Assembly: GCA_029246285.1 (NCBI GenBank)
Contig: JAQWNW010000038.1
Coordinates: 1 to 64,000, forward strand
Direction: 5' to 3'
Source: Paracoccaceae bacterium
Lineage (GTDB): Bacteria; Pseudomonadota; Alphaproteobacteria; Rhodobacterales; Rhodobacteraceae
Length of the DNA stretch: 64,000 nucleotides
Each line of letters starts with the position of its first letter. Positions within the stretch are counted from its first letter, which is position 1. The position numbers were made by a program, and so were the translations under genes. Below the pieces are notes generated by a model. It saw only the letters and a program-made list of their open reading frames with translations. It was not told where the DNA came from and did no database searches. Shown one piece after another: positions 37,392 through 47,082 of the stretch.

Positions 37392-39368
37392 ATGGCTGCC
37401 AAAGACACTGACTTAGCAAAAAATGACGATCAAAGTGATGGTAACAACTTAGATATAAGCCAAGCAGCAATCAAAAAAATGATTTCTGAGGCTCGAGCCA
37501 GAGGGTATATAACTTATGATGAATTGAACAAAGCTTTACCGCCCGAGCAGGTAAGCTCTGAACAAATTGAAGACGTCATGTCAATGCTCTCAGAAATGGG
37601 GATAAATATCATTGAAGATGAAGATTCTGATGAACCTGAAAATGCTGTGGTAGTAGTCGAAGAAGGCGCTCGTGAGGTTGCCCTAGCGGGAGCGTCCACA
37701 GAAAAACTTGATCGAACAGATGACCCAGTAAGAATGTATCTTAGAGAAATGGGCTCTGTGGAATTACTTAGCCGTGAGGGTGAAATTGCTATCGCCAAGA
37801 GAATTGAGGCTGGCAGAAATACTATGATATTGGGGCTTTGTGAAAGCCCTCTAACCTTTCAAGCTATTACGATATGGCGTGACGAGTTGCTGGAGGAAGA
37901 AATTTTATTGAGAGATGTTATTGATCTCGAAACTACTTTTGGCAATACGTTGGATGAAGATGATGAAAATAGTATAATTCCCAACGTTTCCGCTACTCCA
38001 TCTCCATCAAAGACAGAAGAAAAGCAAGCTGAATATGACGCTGATGGAAACCTTATTCATTCTGATGATGAAGATGATGAGGATGAAGATCAAGCGAACG
38101 TATCACTTGCAGCAATGGAAGATGCTCTCAAACCAGAAGTTTTAGATACTTTGGCTCAAATCGCGAAGAACTATCAAGCTCTAGCTGAAATGCAAGAAAC
38201 TAGAATGTCTGCAACTCTCAACGAAAAAAATAAATTTTCGGAAAAAGCCGAAGATAAATATCAATCACTTCGTCTAAAAATAGTTGACCTCGTTAATTCA
38301 CTACATCTTCACACAAATCGAATTGAAGCTCTGATTGATCAGCTCTACGGCATCAACCGAAGAATAATGTCGATTGACAGCCAAATGGTAAAATTGGCTG
38401 ATCAAGCGAGAATTAATAGAAGAGAGTTTATAGAAGCTTATCGAGATCGCGAACTTGATCCAACTTGGTTAAAAGATATCGCAAGCAAGACAGGAAAAGG
38501 ATGGTCTGCGTTAATCGAAAGATCAAAACCAAAAATAGAGGATCTTCGCGGAGAAATGGCTCAAGTAGGCCAATATATCGGTCTGGATATTTCTGAGTTT
38601 AGAAGAATTGTCAATCAAGTACAAAAAGGTGAAAAAGAAGCACGGCAAGCAAAAAAAGAAATGGTCGAGGCAAACCTAAGATTGGTTATTTCAATCGCAA
38701 AAAAATATACAAACCGGGGTTTGCAGTTTCTTGATCTGATCCAAGAGGGTAACATTGGCTTAATGAAAGCAGTCGACAAATTTGAATATAGAAGAGGTTA
38801 TAAGTTTAGCACCTATGCTACATGGTGGATAAGGCAAGCGATAACAAGATCAATTGCGGATCAAGCACGCACAATTCGTATACCAGTCCATATGATAGAA
38901 ACTATAAACAAATTAGTACGCACTGGCCGACAAATGTTACACGAAATTGGCAGAGAACCAACTCCTGAGGAGCTGGCAGAAAAGTTACAAATGCCTTTGG
39001 AAAAAGTTCGCAAAGTTATGAAGATTGCAAAAGAACCTATCAGCCTAGAGACACCAATTGGTGATGAAGAAGATAGTCAACTTGGTGACTTTATAGAAGA
39101 TAAAAATGCTATTTTGCCACTAGACTCAGCCATTCAAGATAATTTGAAAGATACAACCACAAGGGTCCTATCATCTCTAACTCCCAGAGAAGAGCGAGTG
39201 TTGAGAATGAGATTTGGAATTGGTATGAATACCGATCACACCTTAGAAGAGGTTGGACAACAATTTAGCGTGACGCGAGAGAGAATTCGGCAAATTGAAG
39301 CAAAAGCCTTAAGAAAACTAAAACACCCGAGCAGATCAAGAAAAATGAAAAGTTTCCTTGAGCAATAA
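37392..39368 (+). CDS. rpoD: Primary sigma factor RpoD (sigma-70)
   Basis: The housekeeping sigma factor, 658 residues. Region 1.1 is at the N-terminus ([27 protein letters not shown]...), with an acidic linker around residues 205-240 rich in Asp/Glu. Region 2 contains [20 protein letters not shown] and [20 protein letters not shown]. Region 3 is near [12 protein letters not shown], and region 4 ends with [39 protein letters not shown] in parts. AGGAG lies seven bases before the ATG. The gene ends two bases before the convergent GT39 gene's stop. Confidence 0.96.
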   Translation: MAAKDTDLAKNDDQSDGNNLDISQAAIKKMISEARARGYITYDELNKALPPEQVSSEQIEDVMSMLSEMGINIIEDEDSDEPENAVVVVEEGAREVALAGASTEKLDRTDDPVRMYLREMGSVELLSREGEIAIAKRIEAGRNTMILGLCESPLTFQAITIWRDELLEEEILLRDVIDLETTFGNTLDEDDENSIIPNVSATPSPSKTEEKQAEYDADGNLIHSDDEDDEDEDQANVSLAAMEDALKPEVLDTLAQIAKNYQALAEMQETRMSATLNEKNKFSEKAEDKYQSLRLKIVDLVNSLHLHTNRIEALIDQLYGINRRIMSIDSQMVKLADQARINRREFIEAYRDRELDPTWLKDIASKTGKGWSALIERSKPKIEDLRGEMAQVGQYIGLDISEFRRIVNQVQKGEKEARQAKKEMVEANLRLVISIAKKYTNRGLQFLDLIQEGNIGLMKAVDKFEYRRGYKFSTYATWWIRQAITRSIADQARTIRIPVHMIETINKLVRTGRQMLHEIGREPTPEELAEKLQMPLEKVRKVMKIAKEPISLETPIGDEEDSQLGDFIEDKNAILPLDSAIQDNLKDTTTRVLSSLTPREERVLRMRFGIGMNTDHTLEEVGQQFSVTRERIRQIEAKALRKLKHPSRSRKMKSFLEQ

Positions 39369-39370
39369 AA

Positions 39371-40765
39371 TTAACAGTAAGGGCTTTCAATTAACTTACT
39401 AAAATTTCTAATTTTATAGGACATTAATTTGGTGTCTCCAATATTACGATCTAAGTAAATATCGGGATCTTTACCACTGTTAACAAGTTCGGTTTTATCA
39501 TCTCTACCATAAAACTTCTCAATTAAAATACCTGGAGTTAAGCAAAGATCAGAAGGAAACTCCGATCTAAAGTGATACCTCATAGGTTCATTAATCGCCC
39601 ATATTTTCTCTGAAGAACCAGAAAGCCATGTGAGCCGGCCAATCATTGAATATTCAGACACTGCAACCCAATTTGCTGAGTCGATATGGGACAGGAGCTT
39701 ATCTTCAACTGATTGCCAACCCTTCATCTGATTAAATGGATTGTCTCCAGAAAATATCACATATTGTGGGCTCAATCCTAAAAACAATATGGAAATACTA
39801 AGAAATAGACCTGTAAACATAGTTAATTTTCGCCATAAAGTATGGGCACGTTTCAAACCAACAGCTGCCAGGATTGCAAGCCATGGGAAAAATATAATTA
39901 TCCAATTTCCCTGTATACGCTCTGTTAAAGAATGGTTTAAAAAATAAATTAGGCTCGGCAAATAAACCCAAAGTAATAGCTTTTTATATTTATGAGGCTT
40001 AAAAAGCCCTGTTATGGCGAAGAAAAACAATAATGGTGTAGAGAAAATTATTATAGAAATCAAAAATTCATAAAAAAATGAAAACCCAATCGTTTCGTTC
40101 AATAAGCGACTAAATTGTTTTTCAAGACCTAACCAACTATTCTTATAGTTCCATAAGATATGAGGCAAAAGGAGAAGCCCCCCTAAAAAAGCACCTAGCC
40201 AAATAAAAGGAGACCTTAAAGTCTCTCTCCCTTCTCTGGTAGAAACGCACCAAACAAACAAACCTAATATGAAAAATAACGCATTATATTTAGACAGCAC
40301 AGAAAATGCCAAAAATACCCCCACCAACAACCAAAACCACGGGTTACTTCGATATAAGCCTTCCAAAGTGGCCCATAAAGCAGATGTCCAAAATAATAAC
40401 AAAGGTGCGTCAGGTGTTGAGATAAAACCCAAACCCATTATAGGCATCGTAATGTTGAATAATAGGACTGACAAAGCAGCATTCTTATTCCCGCTAACTA
40501 AAACCGCAATTCTTCCAACCAACAAACTAACAAAGAAAAAGCTAAGTACCGGAAAAAATCTAACGCCCAGAGTAGTAGAACCAAAAATTAATTTCCCCAA
40601 ATAAATCCACCAGGCTATCATAGGCGGATGGTCATAATAACCTAAGGAAATATAAGTAGACCAAAAATTATAATACGCCTCATCATCAATCAACTCAAAT
40701 AACCCGGCCAATATCAAATGCAAAACCAAAAAACTGGTTGCAATTATGAATACTTTATTCACCAA
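39371..40765 (-). CDS. GT39/ArnT-like membrane glycosyltransferase
   Basis: A 464-residue integral membrane protein with about ten to eleven helices. The first extracytoplasmic loop has DDEAYYNFWSTYISLGYYDHPPMIAW, with the acidic pair typical of the GT39 (protein mannosyltransferase/ArnT/DUF2029-like) superfamily. SPWGF-like helices and a soluble C-terminal domain of about 100 residues follow. It uses a lipid-phosphate sugar donor to modify a lipid or protein on the outer face of the membrane. The acceptor is unknown. The gene is convergent with rpoD and divergent from nrdR. Confidence 0.8.
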   Translation of the reverse strand: MVNKVFIIATSFLVLHLILAGLFELIDDEAYYNFWSTYISLGYYDHPPMIAWWIYLGKLIFGSTTLGVRFFPVLSFFFVSLLVGRIAVLVSGNKNAALSVLLFNITMPIMGLGFISTPDAPLLLFWTSALWATLEGLYRSNPWFWLLVGVFLAFSVLSKYNALFFILGLFVWCVSTREGRETLRSPFIWLGAFLGGLLLLPHILWNYKNSWLGLEKQFSRLLNETIGFSFFYEFLISIIIFSTPLLFFFAITGLFKPHKYKKLLLWVYLPSLIYFLNHSLTERIQGNWIIIFFPWLAILAAVGLKRAHTLWRKLTMFTGLFLSISILFLGLSPQYVIFSGDNPFNQMKGWQSVEDKLLSHIDSANWVAVSEYSMIGRLTWLSGSSEKIWAINEPMRYHFRSEFPSDLCLTPGILIEKFYGRDDKTELVNSGKDPDIYLDRNIGDTKLMSYKIRNFSKLIESPYC

Positions 40766-40844
40766 ATAAACAGCCCTTTAGAAAAACCCAGTCAGTGTTC
40801 CAGATAAATCTGCAATATAACTGTGATTAACAAAAAATAAAACT

Positions 40845-40873
40845 CTACACAAAATCATATTGGTTGCATATAC
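40845..40873 (+). promoter_or_regulatory. Candidate promoter for nrdR-rib-nusB
   Basis: TACACA, a 17-base spacer and TATACT lie about 40-68 bases before the nrdR start, in a 147-base gap shared with the divergent GT39 gene. The -10 fits the sigma-70 consensus well, and the -35 only partly (4 of 6). No clear NrdR box is seen here. Confidence 0.35.
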
Positions 40874-40912
40874 TGTGTCTAAATATTTTAAAAGCTATCA
40901 AGGAAGTTCGAA

Positions 40913-41377
40913 ATGAGATGTCCGTTCTGTGGAAATGTTGATACTCAAGTGAAAGACAGCCGACCTGCTGAAGATCACGTCGCAATAAGGAGGAGGCGGT
41001 TTTGCTCAGCATGTGGAGGCCGCTTTACAACTTACGAACGTGTGCAATTAAGGGATCTAGTCGTCATCAAGAGAAGTGGAAAACGAGAAGATTTTGACAG
41101 AGATAAATTAGAAAGATCAATAAGGATCGCCCTTCAGAAACGACCAATTGAAATTGATCGAATAGATCAAATGATTAGTGGAATTGTCAGACGGTTGGAA
41201 AGCATGGGTGAAACAGATATCTCTTATGAAAAAATTGGAGAGATTGTTATGGAATCTTTAGCACGGATAGATACTGTCGCGTATGTCAGGTTTGCAAGCG
41301 TATATAAGAATTTCCAAGCGGCTGATGATTTTGAAGATTTTGTTCATGAATTGCGGCCACCTACAACTGACGAATAA
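40913..41377 (+). CDS. nrdR: Transcriptional repressor NrdR
   Basis: A 154-residue repressor of ribonucleotide reductase genes. The N-terminal zinc ribbon has C3, C6, C31 and C34 (CPFC...CSAC), followed by the ATP-cone domain (about 49-139, [20 protein letters not shown]) that senses ATP/dATP. The length is exactly that of the family. Its stop overlaps the ribD start by one base (TAATG), so it heads the nrdR-ribD operon, the usual alphaproteobacterial order. The nrd genes it controls are outside the window. Confidence 0.96.
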   Translation: MRCPFCGNVDTQVKDSRPAEDHVAIRRRRFCSACGGRFTTYERVQLRDLVVIKRSGKREDFDRDKLERSIRIALQKRPIEIDRIDQMISGIVRRLESMGETDISYEKIGEIVMESLARIDTVAYVRFASVYKNFQAADDFEDFVHELRPPTTDE

Positions 41378-42486
41378 TGTCAATTCAAAATACGATAGAT
41401 GAAAAATGGATGAGAGTGGCACTATCCTTATCAAGAAGGAACAAAGGAGCCACTTGGCCAAATCCACATGTCGGATGCCTAATCATAAAAGATGAAAAAG
41501 TTATTGGTCGTGGCTGGACTGCTAAATCAGGCAGACCTCACGCGGAAACTCAAGCATTACTTCAAGCCGGAAAAAATGCAAATGGAAGCACTGCTTATGT
41601 AACTCTAGAGCCCTGTGCACATATTGGTCATACAAAACCATGCGCAGAATCTCTTATAAATGCTAAAGTAAACAGAGTCGTCGTATCCACGCGCGACTTA
41701 GATCCCAGAGTAAGTGGAACGGGTATAACCATGTTAGAAAATGCAGGAATCCAAGTTACCGAAGGTGTATTGGAGGCAGATTCGTGCTATGAACATTTGG
41801 GGTTCTTCAATCGAATTCTTACCGGTAGGCCGCAAATTACAATAAAATTAGCCTCTTCACTAGATGGTCATATAGCTAACAAAAATAATGAAAGTAAGTG
41901 GATCACGAGTATAAAATCCAGAAAACTTACTCATCTCTTTCGCATGTACAGCGACGCCGTAATGATTGGCGCAGGTACAGCTGAATTAGATGATCCAGCT
42001 TTGGATGTAAGACATATAAAAACAAATCAACAACCAGCAAGAATTATAATTGACTCTAATTTAAGAACATCTTTTAACAGCAAAATATTCAAATCTATGA
42101 GTAATTTCAAAACGTTCGTATGTTGTTTGAACAATGTTAAACCAAGTGTAGTCAAAAAATGGGAAAGTAACGGGGCCAAGATAGTTAAATGCAAAAACAC
42201 CCCTGATGGAAAAGTCGATCTAAAAGATGCCCTTAGTAATTTGGGCTCCTTGGGGTTTAATAATATCTTTTGCGAAGGGGGCAGCAGAATAGCAACAAAT
42301 CTTATTTATAATGACTTAGTTGAAGAATTGATTTTGATAAAATCTGGCCTGTTGATTGGGGAAAATGGAAAATCAATGGTAGGTAAATTCCCCGAAACGC
42401 CATTCTTAGAGCTCCCTAAGTTAAATTTAATAGAAACTTACCAGTACGGTGGAGATAGCGTCTCAATATGGAGTAAAACGAAGTGA
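41377..42486 (+). CDS. ribD: Bifunctional riboflavin deaminase/reductase RibD
   Basis: Second and third steps of riboflavin synthesis. The N-terminal cytidine-deaminase-like domain has the zinc motif GRPHAETQALLQAG and LEPCAHIGHTKPCAESL (residues about 49-95). The C-terminal reductase domain starts near ITIKLASSLDGHIANKNNES and includes GAGTAELDDPALDVR and FCEGGSRIATNLI. Length 369 is normal. It overlaps nrdR by one base. ribE follows after 91 bases. Confidence 0.95.
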   Translation: MSIQNTIDEKWMRVALSLSRRNKGATWPNPHVGCLIIKDEKVIGRGWTAKSGRPHAETQALLQAGKNANGSTAYVTLEPCAHIGHTKPCAESLINAKVNRVVVSTRDLDPRVSGTGITMLENAGIQVTEGVLEADSCYEHLGFFNRILTGRPQITIKLASSLDGHIANKNNESKWITSIKSRKLTHLFRMYSDAVMIGAGTAELDDPALDVRHIKTNQQPARIIIDSNLRTSFNSKIFKSMSNFKTFVCCLNNVKPSVVKKWESNGAKIVKCKNTPDGKVDLKDALSNLGSLGFNNIFCEGGSRIATNLIYNDLVEELILIKSGLLIGENGKSMVGKFPETPFLELPKLNLIETYQYGGDSVSIWSKTK

Positions 42487-42577
42487 GAAAACTAGGAGAG
42501 GATGAAAGACCTTTCTTGCTCTTTGAGAGTTCGCGATGTAATCACCGTAGTATCTTTTTCATAAGCATGAGGAAAAT

Positions 42578-43201
42578 ATGTTCACTGGAATTATTTCAGA
42601 CATTGGCGAAATTTCACAAGTAACCAACAATGGCGACATAAAAGTACGTATAAATTGCAGTTATTTATCAACTACTATCGATCTTGGAGCATCAATAGCT
42701 TGCGACGGCGTTTGCCTTACGGTGGTAGATCGAGGATTGGATGAAAAAAATTGGTTTGAGGTCGAAGTCTCGGCGGAAACTGTTTCGAAAACTAATATTT
42801 CTTCACCGCAAAACAAATGGGAAACTGGTCGAAAATTAAATTTAGAGCGCGCGTTGAAGGTTGGTGATGAACTGGGAGGACACATTGTTTCCGGGCATGT
42901 AGATGGAATTGCCACCATAAAAAATATCACGATTGAAGGTGACAGCACACGCATATCCTTCACCACATCTTCAGAACTAGCTAAGTTTATTGCTCCAAAA
43001 GGTTCAGTTTCGTTAAATGGCACTTCGTTAACAGTCAATGAAGTTGATAGAAATACTTTCGGAGTAAACTTAATTTCTCATACAAAAACGGTAACTACTT
43101 GGGGGGATTCAAAACTAAATGACCTAGTAAACCTCGAAATTGATACGTTAGCCAGATATGTTGCTAGATTGGCTGAAGCACAAAAAGAAAATAAAGGATA
43201 A
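42578..43201 (+). CDS. ribE: Riboflavin synthase alpha subunit
   Basis: Dismutates two 6,7-dimethyl-8-ribityllumazines into riboflavin. The protein is 207 residues with the usual tandem lumazine-binding barrels (MFTGIISDIGEI at 1-12 and GHIVSGHVDGIATI at about 97-110 starting the second). The N-terminal MFTGI is strictly conserved. GAGGAAAAT precedes the ATG. The neighbours ribBA (or ribB) and ribH, which normally follow it in Rhodobacterales, are absent; nusB comes next after 64 bases. No FMN riboswitch is seen in the 91 bases upstream. Confidence 0.94.
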   Translation: MFTGIISDIGEISQVTNNGDIKVRINCSYLSTTIDLGASIACDGVCLTVVDRGLDEKNWFEVEVSAETVSKTNISSPQNKWETGRKLNLERALKVGDELGGHIVSGHVDGIATIKNITIEGDSTRISFTTSSELAKFIAPKGSVSLNGTSLTVNEVDRNTFGVNLISHTKTVTTWGDSKLNDLVNLEIDTLARYVARLAEAQKENKG

Positions 43202-43265
43202 ATTCTTTAGTCAAAAGGAAAGTCAGGCCGCACTTTACTCAAAGGCGTTCTAACGCATTACAAAA

Positions 43266-43712
43266 ATGAAAAATACGACATTACACATGAAATCTGCAGC
43301 TCGTTTTTACGTTGTCCAAGCTTTATTTCAAATGGAAGCAATACATCAAGATTTAAGCGAAATAAAAGATGAATTTGAGAATTTTAGAATTGGTGCGGAA
43401 CAAGATGGCATCAAATACAACGATGCCGACAAAAAATATTTCAGGAAAATTTTAGACGTTGCAGTACAAAATCAATCCCGAATAGATAAATTGACTGACC
43501 AAGCGTTAGTTGAAAAATGGCCAATTGATAAAATTGACCCTACTATCAGAGCTTTATTTCGTGGCGGGATCGCAGAATTACTGATAAAAAAGACCCCAGT
43601 TAATGTTGTGATTAATGAATTTGTTGATATCGCAAAGGCCTTCTTTCCAGAAGGTAAAGAAACAAAATTTGTTAATGCGGTCTTGGATCATATCTCAAAA
43701 GATATTTCCTAG
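43266..43712 (+). CDS. nusB: Transcription antitermination factor NusB
   Basis: A 148-residue all-helical factor that binds boxA RNA with NusE during rRNA transcription. The N-terminal KSAARFYVVQALFQMEA (residues 10-26) and the central KWPIDKIDPTIRALFRGGIAELL are the family hallmarks, with TPVNVVINEFVDIAKAFFPEG near the end. The first ATG at 43266 is taken. A second at 43290 would leave a shorter but still functional N-terminus. It closes the rib/nus operon and is followed by a weak AT-rich dyad. Confidence 0.94.
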   Translation: MKNTTLHMKSAARFYVVQALFQMEAIHQDLSEIKDEFENFRIGAEQDGIKYNDADKKYFRKILDVAVQNQSRIDKLTDQALVEKWPIDKIDPTIRALFRGGIAELLIKKTPVNVVINEFVDIAKAFFPEGKETKFVNAVLDHISKDIS

Positions 43713-43727
43713 ACAAATTTAATTTAA

Positions 43728-43760
43728 GTCAAAAAAATGTAAAAAACGACTCTTTTTGAC
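43728..43760 (+). terminator. Weak candidate terminator after nusB
   Basis: GTCAAAAA and TTTTTGAC form an 8-bp perfect dyad with a 17-base loop. The stem is mostly A-T, and the arm itself provides the T-run. It is a possible transcript end for nrdR-rib-nusB, low confidence because of the large loop. Confidence 0.3.
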
Positions 43761-43815
43761 GAAAAATTACAACAAAAAATCTTTAATCTATCCATTTTAA
43801 GCAAAGAGGTGTTCG

Positions 43816-45027
43816 TTGCGTATTATTGTTTCATTTGCTGCCTTAATGCTTTCAGTTATTTTTTTACAATTAAGCACTGGTGGCCTTGGCCCTTTAGATG
43901 CTCTTTCAGGAGTGAAGATGGGCTTCAATTCATCGGAAATAGGACTTTTAGGTTCAGCACATTTTTTAGGATTTTTTATTGGATGTTGGTGGGCACCTAG
44001 ACTTATGGGCGCAATCGGTCATAGCCGAGGCTTTGCAACATTTACAGCATTAGGATTAGTTGGCATTATAGGTCATACTTTATCACATGACGCTACAATC
44101 TGGATAACATTAAGAGTTTTTTCAGGACTATCTGTAGCGGGATGCTATTCAATTATTGAGGCATGGCTTCAGGCTAAGATCGAAAACCAAAATAGAGGCA
44201 AATCACTTGGAGCCTATAGATTAGTAGACATGGGCGCATCTCTTTGTGGTCAACTTTTAATAAGTATATTAGAACCGGCACACTATATATCGTATAACAT
44301 CTTAGCTTTGATTTGCACTGCAGCTTTGCTTCCGCTTACTTTAACACGCTTAAAGCAACCAGAACTCCCTTTAACGCCCAAGCTAAGGCCAATTGCTGCT
44401 TACAAACTATCTCCATTAGCTATCATCGCGGCTATAGTAGCAGGCTTGACAGGCGCATCATTCAGAATGATTGGGCCCATTTATGGATTGCAAGTTGGCT
44501 TGGAGATAAATCAGATAGCATTGTTTTTGGCTGCCTTTGTTTTGGGCGGTGCATTAGCTCAGTATCCAGTCGGTAGGTTAGCAGATGCATTTGACCGAAG
44601 ATGGGTTTTAATCTTCCTTTCCAGTGCAGCTATCTGTTCTTCAGTGCTGACAATAATTATCAGTAATCAAGGCACGACAGCTGTATTTTTTGCCGCTTTT
44701 GCTTTCGGCTTTATAACTTTCCCAATTTACTCCGTTGCGTCCGCTCACGCAAATGATTTTGCAACACCCAATCAAAGTGCTGAATTAAGTGCAGCCTTGA
44801 TTTTTTTCTTTGCTACCGGAGCAATTGGCAGTCCAGTTTTGTCAGCAATTTTAGTGGAAATTTACGGAGCCAACGCTCTATTTGTTTTTATTGCATCGGC
44901 TCATGTTATATTAGTAATAATTAGCCTGACAAGAATGAGTGTAAGACCAACTAATGAGGTTAAAACAAGCTATAGATATACTCCAAGAACTAGTTTTGGT
45001 ATTGCTAAATTAATTCGAAAAAAGTGA
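43816..45027 (+). CDS. MFS transporter (YcaD-like)
   Basis: A 403-residue major facilitator with twelve hydrophobic segments. The motif-A like segment is LLGSAHFLGFFIGCWWAPRLMGAIGHSRGF, and LGGALAQYPVGRLADAFDRR is its second-half repeat, typical of the YcaD/UhpC-like sugar or organic-acid branch. The frame starts with TTG at 43816, preceded by AGAGGTG, and there is no earlier ATG in frame. The substrate is unknown. It lies between nusB and metG on the same strand, likely its own unit. Confidence 0.85.
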   Translation: MRIIVSFAALMLSVIFLQLSTGGLGPLDALSGVKMGFNSSEIGLLGSAHFLGFFIGCWWAPRLMGAIGHSRGFATFTALGLVGIIGHTLSHDATIWITLRVFSGLSVAGCYSIIEAWLQAKIENQNRGKSLGAYRLVDMGASLCGQLLISILEPAHYISYNILALICTAALLPLTLTRLKQPELPLTPKLRPIAAYKLSPLAIIAAIVAGLTGASFRMIGPIYGLQVGLEINQIALFLAAFVLGGALAQYPVGRLADAFDRRWVLIFLSSAAICSSVLTIIISNQGTTAVFFAAFAFGFITFPIYSVASAHANDFATPNQSAELSAALIFFFATGAIGSPVLSAILVEIYGANALFVFIASAHVILVIISLTRMSVRPTNEVKTSYRYTPRTSFGIAKLIRKK

Positions 45028-45098
45028 ATTTTATTGAAACTGCTGGCTCTTTCTATATCAGTTCGTTATTTGTAACCGAACAGAAAATCTGAGGACAT

Positions 45099-46817
45099 AT
45101 GGCCCGTATATTAATAACTTCTGCAATTCCGTATATTAATGGGATAAAACACTTAGGTAATTTAATAGGTAGCCAGTTACCAGCTGATCTTTATGCGCGT
45201 TATAATAGATTGCGAGGAAACGAAGTAATGTTTATTTGCGCTACGGACGAACATGGCACGCCCGCCGAGCTCGCCGCAGCCAAAGCAGGTAAGCCAATAG
45301 AAGAATTTTGTGCAGAAATGCACGAAATACAGAGAACATTGAGCGAAGGTTTTAGTCTATCTTTTGATCATTTTGGAAGATCATCTTCTGATGAAAATAA
45401 GAAACTCACTCAATATTTTGCAGGCAAATTAAATGAAAATGGCTTCATAAAAGAAGTTAATGAAGAACAGGTGTACTCTAATACAGACAAAAGATACTTA
45501 CCAGACCGATATGTCGAGGGAATTTGTCCTGAATGTAAATATGAAAATGCACGAGGTGACCAATGTGAAAACTGCACCAAGCAATTAAATCCTACTGACT
45601 TAATTCAACCTAGGTCCGCTATTTCAGGGTCCAAAGATTTAGAGACACGCAAAACAAAACATCTTTATCTTTTACAATCTAAATTAAGAAATGAGCTAGA
45701 TAATTGGATTAAAAATAAAACAGACTGGCCGATCTTAACCACCTCTATTGCCCAAAAATGGCTGCACGACGGTGAGGGACTTCAAGATCGGGGTATTACG
45801 AGAGATTTAGATTGGGGTGTGCCTGTAAAAGATGGAGAAAAGTCATGGCCTGGAATGGAAGAGAAAGTATTTTACGTTTGGTTTGATGCTCCGATTGAAT
45901 ACATAGCTGCTACAGTTGAATACACAAATAAGTTTAAACTTGGTGACAAAGCTTGGGAAAGATGGTGGCGCACAGATAAGGGTGCTGATGACGTTCACTA
46001 TGTGCAATTCATGGGAAAAGATAATGTACCATTCCATACTTTATCGTTTCCTAGCACGCTGATTGGGTCTGGCGATCCATGGAAATTAGTCGATTATATA
46101 AAATCATTTAACTATTTGAATTATGATGGCGGACAATTCTCAACAAGCCAGGGCCGAGGGGTCTTTATGAATCAAGCACTAGAAATTCTACCAAGTGATT
46201 ATTGGCGATGGTGGCTACTTAGTCATGTTCCAGAAAATTCAGACAGTGAATTTACTTGGGAAAACTTTCAATCAAGTATCAATAAAGATCTAGCAGACGT
46301 TTTGGGCAATTTTGTTAGTAGGGTGACTAAGTTTTGTAGATCAAAATTTGGTGAGTCAATTCCCGAAGGTCAGTTAAATTATTCTGTACACCAAAACTTA
46401 GTAAATAACCTTCAAGAGCAAGTAGATAATTATCAGGCTCACATGGAAGCATTGGAAATCAGGAAAGCAGCATATGAATTACGTAAAATATGGGTGGCTG
46501 GGAACGAATTTCTTCAGAAAACAGAGCCTTGGGCTCAATTTAAAACTGACCCGAAAGCTTCTGCGGGAATATTACAAGCCGCGATAAACCTAATAAGGAT
46601 TTATGCTATTTTATCCGAACCTTTTATCCCTGAAACCTCGAAAAAACTTATGGAAAGTTTAAATTGCAATGATTGGGAATGGCCTAATAATGTAGATTTA
46701 GCACTAAGAACATTACCATCCAAGCATCGCTTTAATGTGCCTGATGTTCTTTTTAAGAAAATCACAGATGATGAGCGTGATACTATGCAAGAAAAATTTT
46801 CAGGTACTCAAAAGTAA
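45099..46817 (+). CDS. metG: Methionyl-tRNA synthetase
   Basis: Class I synthetase of 572 residues. The HIGH-like element is [14 protein letters not shown] (residues 12-25), the zinc knuckle is [17 protein letters not shown], and the DRGI...[11 protein letters not shown] motif follows. The KMSKS loop is replaced by [19 protein letters not shown]. This degenerate form (FSTSQ) is also seen in other alphaproteobacterial MetRS of this length, so activity is expected. The C-terminal tRNA-binding EMAP-like domain of some enzymes is absent. SD is GAGGA before the ATG. tRNA-Leu lies 89 bases downstream. Confidence 0.92.
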   Translation: MARILITSAIPYINGIKHLGNLIGSQLPADLYARYNRLRGNEVMFICATDEHGTPAELAAAKAGKPIEEFCAEMHEIQRTLSEGFSLSFDHFGRSSSDENKKLTQYFAGKLNENGFIKEVNEEQVYSNTDKRYLPDRYVEGICPECKYENARGDQCENCTKQLNPTDLIQPRSAISGSKDLETRKTKHLYLLQSKLRNELDNWIKNKTDWPILTTSIAQKWLHDGEGLQDRGITRDLDWGVPVKDGEKSWPGMEEKVFYVWFDAPIEYIAATVEYTNKFKLGDKAWERWWRTDKGADDVHYVQFMGKDNVPFHTLSFPSTLIGSGDPWKLVDYIKSFNYLNYDGGQFSTSQGRGVFMNQALEILPSDYWRWWLLSHVPENSDSEFTWENFQSSINKDLADVLGNFVSRVTKFCRSKFGESIPEGQLNYSVHQNLVNNLQEQVDNYQAHMEALEIRKAAYELRKIWVAGNEFLQKTEPWAQFKTDPKASAGILQAAINLIRIYAILSEPFIPETSKKLMESLNCNDWEWPNNVDLALRTLPSKHRFNVPDVLFKKITDDERDTMQEKFSGTQK

Positions 46818-46854
46818 AAATCAAATTTTTAGTAAAATATTGTTATTAAAAGGA

Positions 46855-46882
46855 TTGCGTAAACCAAACAAATCGCTATGAA
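46855..46882 (+). promoter_or_regulatory. Candidate promoter for tRNA-Leu
   Basis: TTGCGT, a 16-base spacer and TATGAA end 24 bases before the tRNA 5' end, a typical distance for a tRNA promoter. Both boxes match the sigma-70 consensus at 4 of 6 positions. Confidence 0.4.
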
Positions 46883-46906
46883 ATATGAATCAGATACCAA
46901 ATAATC

Positions 46907-46991
46907 GCGGGCGTGATGGAATGGTAGACATAACAGACTTAAAATCTGTGGGCCTTGTGCCGTGGGGGTTCAAGTCCCCCCGCCCGCACCA
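46907..46991 (+). tRNA. tRNA-Leu (anticodon TAA)
   Basis: An 85-base tRNA with a long variable arm, as expected for a class II leucine tRNA. The 7-bp acceptor GCGGGCG pairs with the terminal CGCCCGC, the anticodon arm ACAGA-CTTAAAA-TCTGT reads TAA, the T arm is GGGGGTTCAAGTCCCCC, and CCA is encoded. It decodes UUA (and UUG by wobble), codons that are common in this AT-rich genome. No integrase or repeat is next to it, so there is no sign of an integrated element here. Confidence 0.96.
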
Positions 46992-47019
46992 AAATTCAGG
47001 TTTGAAACATTACCTTTGA

Positions 47020-47070
47020 GGTCTTATTTTTCACATACTTCGAGGAAATGAAAATAAAAATCCTAAGACC
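47020..47070. terminator. Inverted repeat between tRNA-Leu and the convergent aminopeptidase
   Basis: GGTCTTA at 47020-47026 and TAAGACC at 47064-47070 form a 7-bp dyad, and inside it TTTTTCA and TGAAAA add more pairing. It lies in the convergent gap, so it could serve both the tRNA transcript and the aminopeptidase mRNA. The loop is long and the stem AT-rich, so confidence is limited. Confidence 0.4.
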
Positions 47071-47082
47071 GATTTTGTTAAC

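Noticed and set aside
42487-42577. FMN riboswitch before ribE
   Set aside because: The 91-base gap is too short and lacks the conserved RFN elements.
46907-46991. tRNA-Leu as an integration site of a mobile island
   Set aside because: There is no integrase, no repeated tRNA 3' end and no compositional change on either side.
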